Counted from the stretch's first letter, positions 24,955-34,013 are shown. The stretch: DNA of 56,741 bases from Roseivivax isoporae LMG 25204 (GCF_000521865.1 NZ_JAME01000033.1:1-56741), one strand, 5' to 3'. A program made the numbers and translations. The notes: generated by a model from the letters alone, not told the origin.

Positions 24955-25404
24955 TCAACCCGGCAGCGTTCCCGTCAGCACGTAGCGCAGGATGTCCACG
25001 ACCTGTTCGGGCGTCCGCGCGACGGCGAGCGCCGCGGCGTCGACCTCCTTGAGCGCGTGGTCGTGTTCCTCGGGCTGGAGCACCACCAGCGACTTGCCGA
25101 GGCCCGTTGCGAGGCCCGCGTCGAAGGCGGCGTTCCACTGCTTGTACTTGTCACCGAAGCGCACGACCACGACGTCGGCATCGCCGATGCCCTTGCGGGT
25201 GCGGATCGCGTTCAGCATCGCGCCCTTGTGGTCGTGCCAGTACTTGGACTGTTCGCCCCCGAGGATGGTGACGCCGCAATCGTCCGAGGCGGCATGGTCC
25301 GTCACCGGGCCCGAGAAGGTCACGTCGAGCCCCTGCGCCCCGTCGATGATCCGGTCGCGCCAGTCGGTGTGGATCTCGCCCGAGAGATAGACGTTCAGGC
25401 CCAT
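24955..25404 (-). CDS. YtoQ-family protein
   Basis: A 149-residue soluble protein with the YtoQ pattern: LNVYLSGEIHTDWR at the N terminus, FSGPVTDHAASDDCGV, SKYWHDHKGAMLNAIRTRKGI and DVVVVRFGDKYKQWNAAFDAG. The fold is related to nucleoside 2-deoxyribosyltransferases, but the family has no proven reaction. Start ATG 25404 follows AAAGGAA; a longer in-frame version is not supported. A promoter of form TTGTTC-N16-TAGGTT may lie at 25440-25467. It is transcribed alone, before pheT on the same strand. Confidence 0.88.
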   Translation of the reverse strand: MGLNVYLSGEIHTDWRDRIIDGAQGLDVTFSGPVTDHAASDDCGVTILGGEQSKYWHDHKGAMLNAIRTRKGIGDADVVVVRFGDKYKQWNAAFDAGLATGLGKSLVVLQPEEHDHALKEVDAAALAVARTPEQVVDILRYVLTGTLPG

Positions 25405-25473
25405 TGCGCCGGTTCCTTTCGCTGATGTGATCCCTGCCCAACCTATGGCGGCCGGGCACGGGAACAACCGCCC

Positions 25474-27870
25474 TCAGCCGCGGAGCGTGCCGCCCGTGGC
25501 CTTCGCGACCTTCTCGACGATGCGCGCTGCGACCGCCTCGATGTCCTTCTCGGTCAGCGTCGCGCCCTGCGGCTGCAGGCGGACGGTGATCGCCAGCGAC
25601 TTGCGGCCCTCGCCGAGGCTGCCGCCCGAGAACTCGTCGAAGACGCGCACCTCGTCGATGAGCGCCTTGTCGGCGCCCGCGGCGGCGTTCACGAGGTCGA
25701 GCGCCGCCACCTCCGCGTCGACCACGAAGGCGAAGTCGCGCTCCACGGGCTGGAGGTCGTTCAGGACGAGTGCGGGGCGCGACGCCTTGGCCGTCTTGGG
25801 CAGCGGCAAGGCGGCGGGCCAGAGGGTGAACGCGACCGCCGGTCCCTTCACGTCGAGCGCGCGCAGGACCTTGGGGTGCAGTTCGCCGAAGATGCCGAGC
25901 ACGTTCTTGGGCCCGAGGCACACGACGCCGTGCCGCCCGGGATGCCACCAGGCGGGCCCGTCGCGGCGTATCTGGCTGCGCTGGGGCGCGCCCATGGCGA
26001 CGAGCGCGGCCTCGGCATCGGCCTTGGCATCGAAGACGCCCACGGGCCGCGCGGCACCATGCACGTCCTTCGGGCCGGTCCGGCCCACCAGCAGGCCGCA
26101 GAGCTCGAGCCGCTGCTCGCCGGGTTCGCCGCCGTCGAAGACATAGCCCAGCTCGAAGAGCGCGAGGTCCGACATGCCGCGCGCGTGGTTGCGGGCGGCT
26201 GCCTGCAGCAGGCCCGGCAGGAGCGAGGGGCGCATGTGGCTCATCTCGGTCGAGATCGGGTTCGCGAGCATCGTCGCGTCGTCGCCGCCGCCAAAGAGCG
26301 CCGCCGCGGCCCGGTCGATGAAGCTGTATGTCACGCACTCGTTGTAGCCGAGGGACGCGGTCGTGCGCCGCGCCGCCTGTTCGCGCCGCTGGAGGGGCGA
26401 CAGGACGGGTTTCGGCACCCCCGTCTGGATGCGCGGCAGGGGTTTCCCGGCAAGCTTCGTCAGCGAGGCGATGCGCGCGACCTCCTCGACGAGATCGGCC
26501 TCGCCCTGGACGTCGGGTCGCCACGACGGCACCTGCGCCATGTCGCCGTCCATCACGAAGCCCAGGGATTCGAGCGTGTTGCGCTGCGTCTCTGCCGGGA
26601 TGTCCATGCCCACGAGGCGCGCGCAGCGGTCGGTGTCGAGCCGGTAGGCGCGCGCGTGGTCCGGAACCTCGCCCGCCACGATGACGTGGCTCGGCGTACC
26701 GCCGGCGATGTCGAGGATCATGCGCGTGGCCGCCTCGATCCCGAGCGGCGTCCAGGCCGGGTCGATCCCGCGCTCGAAGCGGTAGCGCGCGTCGGAGTTG
26801 ATCTTGAGCGCGCGACCGGTCTCGGCGGTGCGGATCGGGTCGAAGAACGCGGCCTCGACGAAGACGTTGACGGTCTCGTCGGTGACGCCGGTTTCCTCGC
26901 CGCCCATGATGCCGCCGAGGCTTTCGGGACCGTTTGCGTCGGAGATCAGCACCATGCCCGGCGCGCAGGTATAGGTGCGCTCGTCGAGCGCCTCCAGGAC
27001 CTCCCCGCCCTGCGCCAGATGCACCCGCAGGTTGCCGGAAACCTTGTCCGCGTCAAAGACATGCAGCGGGCGGTTGCGATCGAAGGTGAAGAAGTTCGTG
27101 ACGTCCACGAGGAACGAGATCGGCCGCAGCCCGATCGCGCGAAGACGATCCTGCAACCACCTGGGAGACGGGCCGTTCTTCACGCCGCGGATGAGGCGGC
27201 CGTAGAAGACCGGGCAGGCCGCGCGGGCGTCGTCGTCGATGGTGACGCTCAGCGGGCTGTCGAAGGTGCCGGGCACGGCTTCGACGGTCTCTGGCTTGAG
27301 CGTGCCGAGGCCGCGGGCGGCGAGGTCGCGGGCGATTCCGCGGACGCCGAGCGCATCGGGACGGTTCGGCGTGATCGCGATCTGGATGACCGGGTCGACC
27401 TTGGCCGGGTCGTTGGCCGCGAGCCAGTCGGTGAAGCTCTGGCCCACCTCGCCCGAGGGAAGCTCGATGATGCCGTCGTGCTCTTCCGACAGCTCCATCT
27501 CGCGCTCGGAACACATCATGCCGTGGCTTTCGACGCCGCGGATGGTGCCGACCTGGATTGTCGTATCGATTCCGGGCACATAGGTGCCGGGTTTCGCCAC
27601 CACGACGGTGATGCCCGCGCGCGCGTTGGGCGCCCCGCAGACGATCTGCGCCTCGCCCTCGGCGGTGGCCACGCGGCAGACGCGCAGCTTGTCGGCGTCG
27701 GGATGCTGTTCGGCGGCGATCACCTTGCCCAGCGTGAAGGACGACAGGCGGCTCGCCGGATTCTCGATCCCCTCGACCTCGAGCCCGAGATCGGTGAGCG
27801 TCTCTGCGATCTCGTCCACGCCGGCCTGCGTGTCGAGATGTTCCTTGAGCCAGGACAGGGTGAATTTCAT
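25474..27870 (-). CDS. pheT: Phenylalanine-tRNA ligase beta subunit
   Basis: A 798-residue protein. The N-terminal tRNA-binding OB domain (about 40-150, HPDADKLRVCRVATAEGEAQIVCGA in part) is followed by B3/B4 editing (about 215-390), B5 (about 405-475, RLVGMDIPAETQRNTLESLGF in part), the catalytic-like core, and the C-terminal ferredoxin-fold anticodon-binding domain (about 705-798, VERDFAFVVDAEV). With PheS it makes the alpha2-beta2 enzyme charging tRNA-Phe. It lies 159 bp after pheS on the same strand. The gap holds a GC hairpin at 28000-28020 and a promoter-like site, so it may be only partly co-transcribed. Confidence 0.97.
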   Translation of the reverse strand: MKFTLSWLKEHLDTQAGVDEIAETLTDLGLEVEGIENPASRLSSFTLGKVIAAEQHPDADKLRVCRVATAEGEAQIVCGAPNARAGITVVVAKPGTYVPGIDTTIQVGTIRGVESHGMMCSEREMELSEEHDGIIELPSGEVGQSFTDWLAANDPAKVDPVIQIAITPNRPDALGVRGIARDLAARGLGTLKPETVEAVPGTFDSPLSVTIDDDARAACPVFYGRLIRGVKNGPSPRWLQDRLRAIGLRPISFLVDVTNFFTFDRNRPLHVFDADKVSGNLRVHLAQGGEVLEALDERTYTCAPGMVLISDANGPESLGGIMGGEETGVTDETVNVFVEAAFFDPIRTAETGRALKINSDARYRFERGIDPAWTPLGIEAATRMILDIAGGTPSHVIVAGEVPDHARAYRLDTDRCARLVGMDIPAETQRNTLESLGFVMDGDMAQVPSWRPDVQGEADLVEEVARIASLTKLAGKPLPRIQTGVPKPVLSPLQRREQAARRTTASLGYNECVTYSFIDRAAAALFGGGDDATMLANPISTEMSHMRPSLLPGLLQAAARNHARGMSDLALFELGYVFDGGEPGEQRLELCGLLVGRTGPKDVHGAARPVGVFDAKADAEAALVAMGAPQRSQIRRDGPAWWHPGRHGVVCLGPKNVLGIFGELHPKVLRALDVKGPAVAFTLWPAALPLPKTAKASRPALVLNDLQPVERDFAFVVDAEVAALDLVNAAAGADKALIDEVRVFDEFSGGSLGEGRKSLAITVRLQPQGATLTEKDIEAVAARIVEKVAKATGGTLRG

Positions 27871-27915
27871 CGCGGCACGCCTCCGGATCCGTGGGGTCGT
27901 CGTCGGGTCGCGGAC

Positions 27916-27944
27916 GTCCTAGCGGATCGGGGCGGGAGGGGGAA
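27916..27944 (-). promoter_or_regulatory. Possible pheT promoter
   Basis: Minus strand TTCCCC (27939-27944), 17-bp spacer, TAGGAC (27916-27921). The -10 resembles those before pheS and dat, but the -35 is poor. It fits the unusually large pheS-pheT gap. Confidence 0.33.
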
Positions 27945-28029
27945 GAGGCGCGCTGGCAGGCATATGGCTTGCGTATGGTCCGGGCATGGCAGCCCGGGGC
28001 GGCGGGGCAGCCCCCCGCCGCGCGGCGCC

Positions 28030-29103
28030 TCAGCGCGAGAGCCCGCCGTGCAGGGTCGGCACGTCGAGCGCGGCAAAGCCGTAATGCCGCAGCCAGCGCA
28101 GGTCGCTGTCGAAGAAGGCGCGCAGGTCGGGGATGCCGTATTTCAGCATCGCGATGCGGTCGATCCCCATGCCGAAGGCGAAGCCCTGCCATTCGGACGG
28201 ATCGACGCCGCCGGCCTGCAGCACCTTGGGGTGCACCATGCCCGAGCCCAGGACCTCGAGCCAGCCGTCGCCCTCGCCGATCCTGAGCTGGCCGCCTTCC
28301 CACGAGCACTGGATGTCGACCTCGGCGGAGGGCTCGGTGAAGGGGAAGTGCGAGGCGCGGAACCGGATCTTGAGCCCGTCCACCTCGAAGAAGGCCGAGA
28401 AGAACGCCTCGAGCACCCATTTGAGGTGCGCCATCGAGATGTCGCGGTCGATGGCGAGGCCCTCGACCTGGTGGAACATCGGCGTATGCGTCTGGTCGTA
28501 GTCGGCGCGGTAGACCCGGCCCGGCGCGATGATGCGGCAGGGCGCGCCGTGCTTTTCCATGTGCCGGATCTGCACGGGCGAGGTGTGCGTGCGCAGGACG
28601 TGCGGGGCGCGGTTGTCGCCCTCGGCACGGTGCATGTAGAAGGTGTCCATCTCGGCGCGCGCGGGATGGTGCGAGGGGATGTTCAGCGCGTCGAAATTGT
28701 ACCAGTCGGTGTCGATCTGCGGCCCCTCGGCCACCGCGAAACCCATGTCGGCGAAAATCGCGGTGACCTCCTCGGTCACCTGGCTGATCGGGTGGATGCT
28801 GCCCTGCCGGCGCGTGCGGGCGGGCAGCGTGACGTCCAGCCATTCCGCGCGCAGCCGTTCGTCGAGCGCGGCATCGGCCAGCGCCTCCTTCTTGGCGGCG
28901 AGGGCGGAGTTGATCTCGTCCTTGAGCGCGTTGAGCCGCGGCCCCTCGACCTGGCGCTCCTCGGGCGTCATCCGGCCGAGTTCGCGCATCTTGAGGCTGA
29001 TCTCGCCCTTCTTGCCGACCGCCTCGACGCGCAGGGCCTCGAGCGCGGCCTCGTCGCCGGCCCCGGCGATGCGGGCGAGATACTTGTCGCGAAGATCGTC
29101 CAT
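28030..29103 (-). CDS. pheS: Phenylalanine-tRNA ligase alpha subunit
   Basis: A 357-residue class II aminoacyl-tRNA synthetase subunit. An N-terminal coiled coil (1-100) contacts tRNA. Motif 1 is near [18 protein letters not shown], motif 2 near [25 protein letters not shown] (Phe-adenylate site) and motif 3 near [20 protein letters not shown]. It activates phenylalanine and transfers it to tRNA-Phe. The start is ATG 29103 with GGAGG upstream, about 22 nt after a predicted transcription start. It lies in the order rpmI-rplT-pheS-pheT; infC, often first in this cluster, is absent. Confidence 0.98.
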   Translation of the reverse strand: MDDLRDKYLARIAGAGDEAALEALRVEAVGKKGEISLKMRELGRMTPEERQVEGPRLNALKDEINSALAAKKEALADAALDERLRAEWLDVTLPARTRRQGSIHPISQVTEEVTAIFADMGFAVAEGPQIDTDWYNFDALNIPSHHPARAEMDTFYMHRAEGDNRAPHVLRTHTSPVQIRHMEKHGAPCRIIAPGRVYRADYDQTHTPMFHQVEGLAIDRDISMAHLKWVLEAFFSAFFEVDGLKIRFRASHFPFTEPSAEVDIQCSWEGGQLRIGEGDGWLEVLGSGMVHPKVLQAGGVDPSEWQGFAFGMGIDRIAMLKYGIPDLRAFFDSDLRWLRHYGFAALDVPTLHGGLSR

Positions 29104-29131
29104 GAAGTTGCCTCCGGGAAACCGTCGCGCC

Positions 29132-29160
29132 CGTCTAGCCCCGCGCGGCACGGGCTGCAA
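29132..29160 (-). promoter_or_regulatory. Promoter of pheS
   Basis: Minus strand TTGCAG (29155-29160), 17-bp spacer, TAGACG (29132-29137). It sits between the rplT hairpin and pheS, giving a short leader of about 22 nt. Confidence 0.5.
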
Positions 29161-29197
29161 GCGGCAGCGCGCCGCGCCCTGCCCCCGTGGAACGACA

Positions 29198-29224
29198 AGG
29201 GGCCGCCCCGGCGGGACGGCCCCT
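29198..29224 (-). terminator. Hairpin after rplT
   Basis: An 8-bp stem AGGGGCCG/CGGCCCCT (29198-29205 with 29217-29224) around an 11-nt GC loop that can pair further. It is followed by only two U residues. It probably attenuates or ends the rpmI-rplT transcript before the pheS promoter. Confidence 0.45.
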
Positions 29225-29250
29225 GAACGTCGTCTGGTCGTGCCGGGCGA

Positions 29251-29616
29251 TCAGGCCGCGAGCGCGCCCTTCGCCTTCTCGACGATGGCGCCGAACGCCT
29301 CGGGCTCGTGCACCGCGAGATCGGCGAGGACCTTGCGGTCGACCTCGATGCCGGCCAGCGACAGGCCGTTCACGAAGCGCGAATAGGTCAGCGATTCATC
29401 GTGCGCGCGGACCGCGGCGTTGATCCGCTGGATCCACAGCGCGCGGAAGTTGCGCTTGCGGTTCTTGCGGTCGCGGGTCGCGTACTGGTTGGCCTTGTCG
29501 ACCGCCTGCGCCGCCACCTTGAAGGTGTTCTTGCGCCGGCCGTAATAGCCCTTCGCGGCCTTGGTGATCTTCTTGTGACGGGCGTGGGTGACGGTGCCGC
29601 CTTTGACTCGGGACAT
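29251..29616 (-). CDS. rplT: 50S ribosomal protein L20
   Basis: A 121-residue basic protein with the L20 pattern: N-terminal extension rich in Arg/Lys ([20 protein letters not shown]), [14 protein letters not shown] and [22 protein letters not shown]20 is an early 23S rRNA-binding assembly protein; in many bacteria it also represses its own operon. It begins 25 bp after rpmI on the same strand and ends before a hairpin and the pheS promoter. Confidence 0.98.
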   Translation of the reverse strand: MSRVKGGTVTHARHKKITKAAKGYYGRRKNTFKVAAQAVDKANQYATRDRKNRKRNFRALWIQRINAAVRAHDESLTYSRFVNGLSLAGIEVDRKVLADLAVHEPEAFGAIVEKAKGALAA

Positions 29617-29641
29617 GGATCAGCTCCTTATTCGTAAGAGT

Positions 29642-29842
29642 TCAGCGGTCGTAGGGCATGTAGCCCTTGACGATCTTCGCGTCGGGGGCGCTGAGCGTGG
29701 TCGTGCCGCGCGCGTCGCGAATGAACTTCTTGTGGCGCTTGATCATGCCGTGGCGCTTGCCCGCCTGGGCGGTGATCACCTTGCCCGTGGCAGACATCTT
29801 GAAGCGCTTCTTGGCGCTCGACTTCGTCTTCATCTTCGGCAT
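29642..29842 (-). CDS. rpmI: 50S ribosomal protein L35
   Basis: A 66-residue protein with the L35 signature [20 protein letters not shown] and the basic [18 protein letters not shown]. Start ATG 29842 follows GGAGACGG. It forms an operon with rplT, with a leader of about 75 nt from the promoter at 29926-29954, a length that leaves room for L20-type autoregulation, though I see no clear mimic of the rRNA site. Confidence 0.98.
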   Translation of the reverse strand: MPKMKTKSSAKKRFKMSATGKVITAQAGKRHGMIKRHKKFIRDARGTTTLSAPDAKIVKGYMPYDR

Positions 29843-29925
29843 TTCCGTCTCCTGACTTCTGGGGTCGGTTGGTCCTGCGCGACTCGGCATGCCTTCGGGC
29901 CGGCCGCGCAGCATTGCGAAGTTGC

Positions 29926-29954
29926 CGCATAGCGACGTTGCTGGGACTTTGCAA
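29926..29954 (-). promoter_or_regulatory. Promoter of rpmI-rplT
   Basis: Minus strand TTGCAA (29949-29954), 17-bp spacer, TATGCG (29926-29931). Both hexamers and the spacing are identical to the promoter-like site before rpmC at 50713-50741. Confidence 0.6.
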
Positions 29955-29972
29955 GGGGTCGGGCGGAGCGGT

Positions 29973-30197
29973 TCAGCCAGTCAGAAGCGCGATGGTGCGG
30001 TAGATCGCGCGGGGCACGTCGTGCAGCGCGTAGCCCCCGGGCCGGGTCCGCACCGCATAGAGGACGAGAAGGCCCGCGGCCACGATCGCCAGCGCCGGGA
30101 TGCGCGGCGTGCGTCCGTCCGAGAAGGCGGACACCGAGGACGGGATGGCGACGGCCGCGAGAACGAGGCCGAGGGTCAGGCTGAGATCGGGGTTCAT
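29973..30197 (-). CDS. Small two-helix membrane protein of unknown function
   Basis: A 74-residue protein. Two hydrophobic segments (about 3-20, [20 protein letters not shown], and 31-47, [17 protein letters not shown]) are linked by a short polar loop (AFSDGRTPR); a short amphipathic C terminus follows. ATG 30197 is the sensible start: the longer frame uses a TTG and adds a basic non-hydrophobic leader that would overlap the region just after pyk. It lies between pyk and rpmI on the same strand. I do not recognise a characterised family; similar small proteins near pyk occur in Rhodobacteraceae, from memory. Confidence 0.65.
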   Translation of the reverse strand: MNPDLSLTLGLVLAAVAIPSSVSAFSDGRTPRIPALAIVAAGLLVLYAVRTRPGGYALHDVPRAIYRTIALLTG

Positions 30198-30270
30198 CGG
30201 AAACCGGGCTCCACACAAGCACACGCGGCCCCCGGGGGACGCGTGCACGCCGGGCTTCCGCAGGGTCAAT

Positions 30271-31716
30271 CTACTCCGGGTCGGTGTTGTAGATCAAACG
30301 TTCGTCGCAGGGTGCCACGCGCAGGATGTTGGTGGTGCCCGTCGTGTTGAACGGCACGCCCGCGGTGACGACGATCTGGTCCTCGGGACCCGCATAGCCC
30401 AGCGCCCGCGCCGCCCGGGCGGCGTTGACCACCGCGCTCTTGAACCGGTCGAGTTCGGCGGTCTGCACGCACTTGGTGCCCCAGGACAGGGCGAGACGGC
30501 GTGCCGTGCCCTGCTGCGAGGAGAGCGCGAGGATCGGCACCGGCGGGCGTTCGCGCGCCACGAGGAGCGCGGTCGTGCCGGTCTGGGTGTAGCAGCAGAT
30601 CGCCTTGATGTCGGTGGTCTCGGTGATCTCGCGGGCGGCGGCGACGATGGCGTCGGCGACCGATTCGCGCTTGGCCGCGCGCTGCGCGTCGATGATCTGG
30701 CGGTAGAGCGGGTCGCTTTCGACCTCGATCGCCACGTTGTTCATGGTGGTGACCGCCTCGATCGGGAAGCTGCCCGCGGCGCTTTCGGCCGAGAGCATGA
30801 TCGCGTCCGCGCCCTCGTAGATGGCGGTCGCCACGTCCGAGACTTCGGCGCGGGTGGGCATCGGGCTCTCGATCATCGATTCGAGCATCTGGGTGGCGAC
30901 GATCACCGGCTTCGCGGCGGACCGGCACTTGCGCGTCAGCCGTTTCTGGATCGGCGGCACGTTCTGCACCGGCAGCTCGACGCCGAGGTCGCCGCGCGCC
31001 ACCATGATGCCGTCCGACACCGCGAGGATGGCGTCGAAGGCCTTGACCGCGGCGGGCTTCTCGATCTTCGACAGGATCGCGGCGCGGTTCCCGGCGAGCG
31101 TGCGCGCCTCCTCCACGTCCTCGGGGCGCTGCACGAAGGACAGCGCCAGCCAGTCGATGCCGAGATCGCAGACGAAGTCGAGGTCGGTGCGGTCCTTGTC
31201 CGACAACGCGGCCACCGGCAGCACGACATCCGGAACGTTCACGCCCTTGCGGTTCGAGATGGTGCCGCCCACCGTCACGGTGCAGTTGGCGAAGTCCTCG
31301 CCGCACTCGTCGACGCGCAGACGGATCTTGCCGTCGTTCACGAGCAGCGAGGCGCCCGGTTCGAGCACCGCGAAGATCTCGGGATGCGGCAGGTTCACGC
31401 GGTTGGCGTCACCCTCGGCCGGGTCGAGGTCCATGCGGAAGGACGCGCCCTCGACGAGGTCCTCGGACCCGTTGGCGAAGGCGCCGACGCGCAGCTTCGG
31501 GCCCTGCAGGTCGGCGAGGATGGCGATCGTGGAATCGAGGTCGCGTTCCACCTGCCGGATGATGCGGTGACGCTCCGCGATCTCCTCGTGGGTGCCGTGG
31601 CTCATGTTAAGGCGGAAGACGTCCGCGCCGGCCTCGTGCAGCGCGCGGATGATCTCGTAGGTCGACGACGCGGGGCCCATCGTGGCCACGATCTTGACGT
31701 TGCGGTTCCGTCTCAT
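30271..31716 (-). CDS. pyk: Pyruvate kinase
   Basis: A 481-residue glycolytic enzyme making pyruvate and ATP from phosphoenolpyruvate and ADP. Visible are the N-terminal RNVKIVATMGPASS, FRLNMSHG, the catalytic Lys in AILSKIEKPAAV, the Mg-binding Glu/Asp in DGIMVARGDLGVELP, and ATQMLESMIESPMPTRAEVSDVA with the conserved Thr. The C-terminal domain (about 350-481) would hold any effector site. The start is ATG 31716. The upstream region has a LacI-type palindrome at 31773-31786, suggesting control by a central-carbon regulator. Confidence 0.97.
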   Translation of the reverse strand: MRRNRNVKIVATMGPASSTYEIIRALHEAGADVFRLNMSHGTHEEIAERHRIIRQVERDLDSTIAILADLQGPKLRVGAFANGSEDLVEGASFRMDLDPAEGDANRVNLPHPEIFAVLEPGASLLVNDGKIRLRVDECGEDFANCTVTVGGTISNRKGVNVPDVVLPVAALSDKDRTDLDFVCDLGIDWLALSFVQRPEDVEEARTLAGNRAAILSKIEKPAAVKAFDAILAVSDGIMVARGDLGVELPVQNVPPIQKRLTRKCRSAAKPVIVATQMLESMIESPMPTRAEVSDVATAIYEGADAIMLSAESAAGSFPIEAVTTMNNVAIEVESDPLYRQIIDAQRAAKRESVADAIVAAAREITETTDIKAICCYTQTGTTALLVARERPPVPILALSSQQGTARRLALSWGTKCVQTAELDRFKSAVVNAARAARALGYAGPEDQIVVTAGVPFNTTGTTNILRVAPCDERLIYNTDPE

Positions 31717-32025
31717 GGGTGTCCCTCGTTCGATCGATCTGTCGTGGTCGCGCCGTGGTCGTGCAGCGGCGGCGTTACCGCTAACGGCATTCACGGGCCT
31801 TATCACCGATTCCGCGCCCACCCGCAACGGCCTGCCGGCCGCTCCTATGGGTGCGCGGAACGCGGCGGGCGTGCAAGCCCCGATCGGGCAGGAATCCGTC
31901 CCCGTCCGGGCGAGGCGTCCGCCCTGCCCGCGTGCGCGGCAGCGGCGGCGGGCGCGCAGGCCGAGCGGCTTGAAGCGGCGGGCGGGATGACCGACATGAC
32001 AGGGGAACAGCGAAGGAGCCCAGAC
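31717..32025. other. Intergenic region between pyk and the DUF1244 gene
   Basis: A 309-bp divergent promoter region. It contains the palindrome at 31773-31786 and, nearer the DUF1244 gene, a long GC-rich stretch without an ORF that I can support. No tRNA, repeat or clear terminator is visible. An AAGGAG ribosome binding site for the right-hand gene ends the region. Confidence 0.6.
31773..31786. promoter_or_regulatory. LacI-type palindrome upstream of pyk (CceR-like operator candidate)
   Basis: CGTTA-CCGC-TAACG has inverted CGTTA arms around a central CG, the form used by LacI-family regulators. Alphaproteobacteria such as R. sphaeroides control glycolytic genes with the LacI-type regulator CceR, which binds sites of this kind. 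It is centred about 63 bp before the pyk start. The regulator assignment is inference. Confidence 0.45.
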
Positions 32026-32340
32026 ATGGACGACCAGACCCGCATCGAGCTCGAGGCCGCGGCGTTCCGCCGGCTGCGCCAGCACCTGATTGAGGACCGG
32101 CCCGACGTCCAGAACATCGACATGATGAACCTCGCCGGGTTCTGCCGGAACTGCCTGTCGCGCTGGTACCAGGAGGCCGCGAACGCACGCGGCATCGAGA
32201 TGGGCAAGGACGAGGCGCGCGAGATCTTCTACGGCATGCCCATGGACGAGTGGAAGGCGCGCCACCAGACCGAGGCGACAGACGACCAGAAGGCGGCCTT
32301 CGACAAGAGCTTCCGCGAGAACGTGGGCCCGCGGGACTGA
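32026..32340 (+). CDS. DUF1244 family protein
   Basis: A 104-residue soluble protein. The block NLAGFCRNCLSRWYQEAA holds a Cys-x2-Cys pair, followed by the conserved EAREIFYGMPMDEWK, the DUF1244 signature. The family is widespread in proteobacteria and has no proven function; the paired Cys may bind metal or be redox active. Start ATG 32026 follows AAGGAG. The next gene starts 2 bp after its stop, so they form an operon. Confidence 0.88.
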   Translation: MDDQTRIELEAAAFRRLRQHLIEDRPDVQNIDMMNLAGFCRNCLSRWYQEAANARGIEMGKDEAREIFYGMPMDEWKARHQTEATDDQKAAFDKSFRENVGPRD

Positions 32341-32342
32341 CC

Positions 32343-32966
32343 GTGCGCGCGCAGGACCGGCTGGCCGGCTTCGTCGCCGAGGCGCTGCGGGCGGGACATT
32401 CGCGCGCCGAGGTGGCGGGGGCGCTCGTCGCCGCGGGCTGGAGCGCGGACGAGGCCGACAAGGCGCTCGAGGACTGGGCGGACGGGCCGTTCCCGATGCC
32501 GGTCCCGCGGCCGAGGCCTTCGGTCTCGGCGCGCGAGGCGTTCGTTTACGGGCTGATGTTCACCGCGCTCGCAGTGCTGGTGATCCAGGCGCTGTCGCTC
32601 GGCTTCGCTCTGACCGATCTCTGGCTCGGGCCCGAGGAGTCCGATCCCTTCGGGTTCGGATCCTGGCGGGTCCGCGGCGCGGTGGCGAGCCTCGTCGTGT
32701 TCGCGCCGCTCTTCGTGCTGCTCGACCGCCGGGTGGCGCGGGCGGCGCGGGCCGACCGCAGCATCGGCCGCTCGGCGGTGCGCGACTGGCTGAGCCACGT
32801 GGCGCTCTATGCCGCGGCGATCACGCTCCTGGCCGACCTCATCTCGGTGCTGACGGCCGTGCTCGGGGGCGGACTGACGCTGGTCTTCCTGGTGAAGTCG
32901 GCGCTGGTGGCGGCCGCCGCGGCGCTGGTCTTTGTCTATTTCCGGCGCTTCACGCGGCAGGGGTGA
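32343..32966 (+). CDS. Membrane protein, DUF5671-like
   Basis: A 207-residue protein starting at GTG just 2 bp after the DUF1244 stop. The N-terminal 50 residues form a helical, soluble domain (RLAGFVAEALRAGHSRAEVA...WSADEADKALEDW in parts) that resembles a short UBA-like helical bundle. Four hydrophobic helices follow at about 67-90, 113-132, 149-170 and 178-198. Conserved-looking DRRVARAARADR lies between helices 2 and 3. The DUF5671 assignment is from memory of the layout and is tentative. No function is known. It ends 18 bp from the convergent mcl1 gene. Confidence 0.75.
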   Translation: MRAQDRLAGFVAEALRAGHSRAEVAGALVAAGWSADEADKALEDWADGPFPMPVPRPRPSVSAREAFVYGLMFTALAVLVIQALSLGFALTDLWLGPEESDPFGFGSWRVRGAVASLVVFAPLFVLLDRRVARAARADRSIGRSAVRDWLSHVALYAAAITLLADLISVLTAVLGGGLTLVFLVKSALVAAAAALVFVYFRRFTRQG

Positions 32967-32984
32967 AGCGCCGGAGCGCGCGGT

Positions 32985-33941
32985 TCAGAGGCCGATCATC
33001 TCGGCCTGGCGCACGATCACCTCGGCCTGCTTGATCGAGGCGATGTCGACGAGGCGCCCCTTGTAGACGGTCGCGCCCTCGCCGCGCGCCTTGGCCGCGT
33101 CCATGGCGGCGAGGATCTCGCGCGCCTCGGCGACGGCGGCCTCGGTGGGCGTGAAGACCTCGTTGGCGAGCGCGACCTGGCTCGGATGGATGGCCCATTT
33201 CCCGACCATGCCGAGGGTGGCCACACGCAGCGCCTGCGCGCGGAAGCCCTCGGCGTCGGAGAAGTCGCCGAAGGGCCCGTCGACCGGCAGGACGCCGTGG
33301 GTGCGGCAGGCGGCGACGATGGCGGCGGTCGCCCAGTGCCAGGGATCGGCCCAGTAGCGCTGGCCCTCGCGGTGCATGTAGTACTGTTCCTGCGTGCCGC
33401 CGATGCCGGTCGTGGCCATGCCCATGGAAGCGGCGAAGTCCGCGGCGCCGAGGCTCATGGCCTGCAGCCGCGGCGTGGCGGCGGCGATCTCCTCCACATG
33501 CGCGATGCCTGCGGCCGATTCGATGATGACCTCGAAGCCCACGCGCTTGTCCCGGCCCTTGGCGCGCTCGACCGCGGTCACCAGCGCGTCGACCGCGTAG
33601 AGGTCGGCGGCGTTGCCGACCTTCGGGATCATGATGAGGTCGAGCCGCTCGGAGGCCAGTTCGAGCAGCTCCACCACGTCGCGGTACCAGTAGGGCGTGT
33701 CGAGCCCGTTGATGCGCACCGACAGCGTCTTCTGCCCCCAGTCGATGTCGCCGATGGCGGCGATCACGTTGGCGCGCGCGGTGTCCTTGTCGCTGGGCGC
33801 GACCGAATCCTCGAGGTCGAGGTTGATGACGTCCGCCGCCGAGGCCGCCATCTTCTCGAAGATCGCGGGCCGCGACCCCGGGCCGAAGAGCTGGCAGCGG
33901 TTCAGGCGCGCGACCGGCGCCGGCTGGATGCGGAATGACAT
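32985..33941 (-). CDS. mcl1: L-malyl-CoA/beta-methylmalyl-CoA lyase
   Basis: A 318-residue HpcH/HpaI-type TIM-barrel lyase, nearly colinear with R. sphaeroides Mcl1: NRCQLFGPGSRPAIFEKMAASAAD (in part), VINLDLEDSVAP with the metal-binding acid, LSVRINGLDTPYWYRDVVE, FEVIIESAAGIAHVEEIA with the second metal ligand, and MSLGAADFAASMGM. It cleaves L-malyl-CoA to acetyl-CoA and glyoxylate and beta-methylmalyl-CoA to propionyl-CoA and glyoxylate, in the ethylmalonyl-CoA pathway for C2 assimilation. Its own promoter lies upstream. It is divergent from dgcN. Confidence 0.94.
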   Translation of the reverse strand: MSFRIQPAPVARLNRCQLFGPGSRPAIFEKMAASAADVINLDLEDSVAPSDKDTARANVIAAIGDIDWGQKTLSVRINGLDTPYWYRDVVELLELASERLDLIMIPKVGNAADLYAVDALVTAVERAKGRDKRVGFEVIIESAAGIAHVEEIAAATPRLQAMSLGAADFAASMGMATTGIGGTQEQYYMHREGQRYWADPWHWATAAIVAACRTHGVLPVDGPFGDFSDAEGFRAQALRVATLGMVGKWAIHPSQVALANEVFTPTEAAVAEAREILAAMDAAKARGEGATVYKGRLVDIASIKQAEVIVRQAEMIGL

Positions 33942-33984
33942 GGGAAACCCCTCGCGCAAGATAGTTTCAAAGCGTCCTGCCCGA

Positions 33985-34013
33985 GGGATAGAAGCTTGCC
34001 CGGGCGGGTTCAA
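33985..34013 (-). promoter_or_regulatory. Promoter of mcl1
   Basis: Minus strand TTGAAC (34008-34013), 17-bp spacer, TATCCC (33985-33990). It gives a leader of about 37 nt. The 275-bp gap between mcl1 and dgcN holds nothing else that I can name. Confidence 0.5.

Noticed and set aside
25876-29226. A 1116-codon open frame on the plus strand opposite pheT and pheS.
   Set aside because: It is antisense to two well-matched synthetase genes. It arises from the GC-rich third codon positions, and its translation is Arg/His/Gly-rich with no domain.
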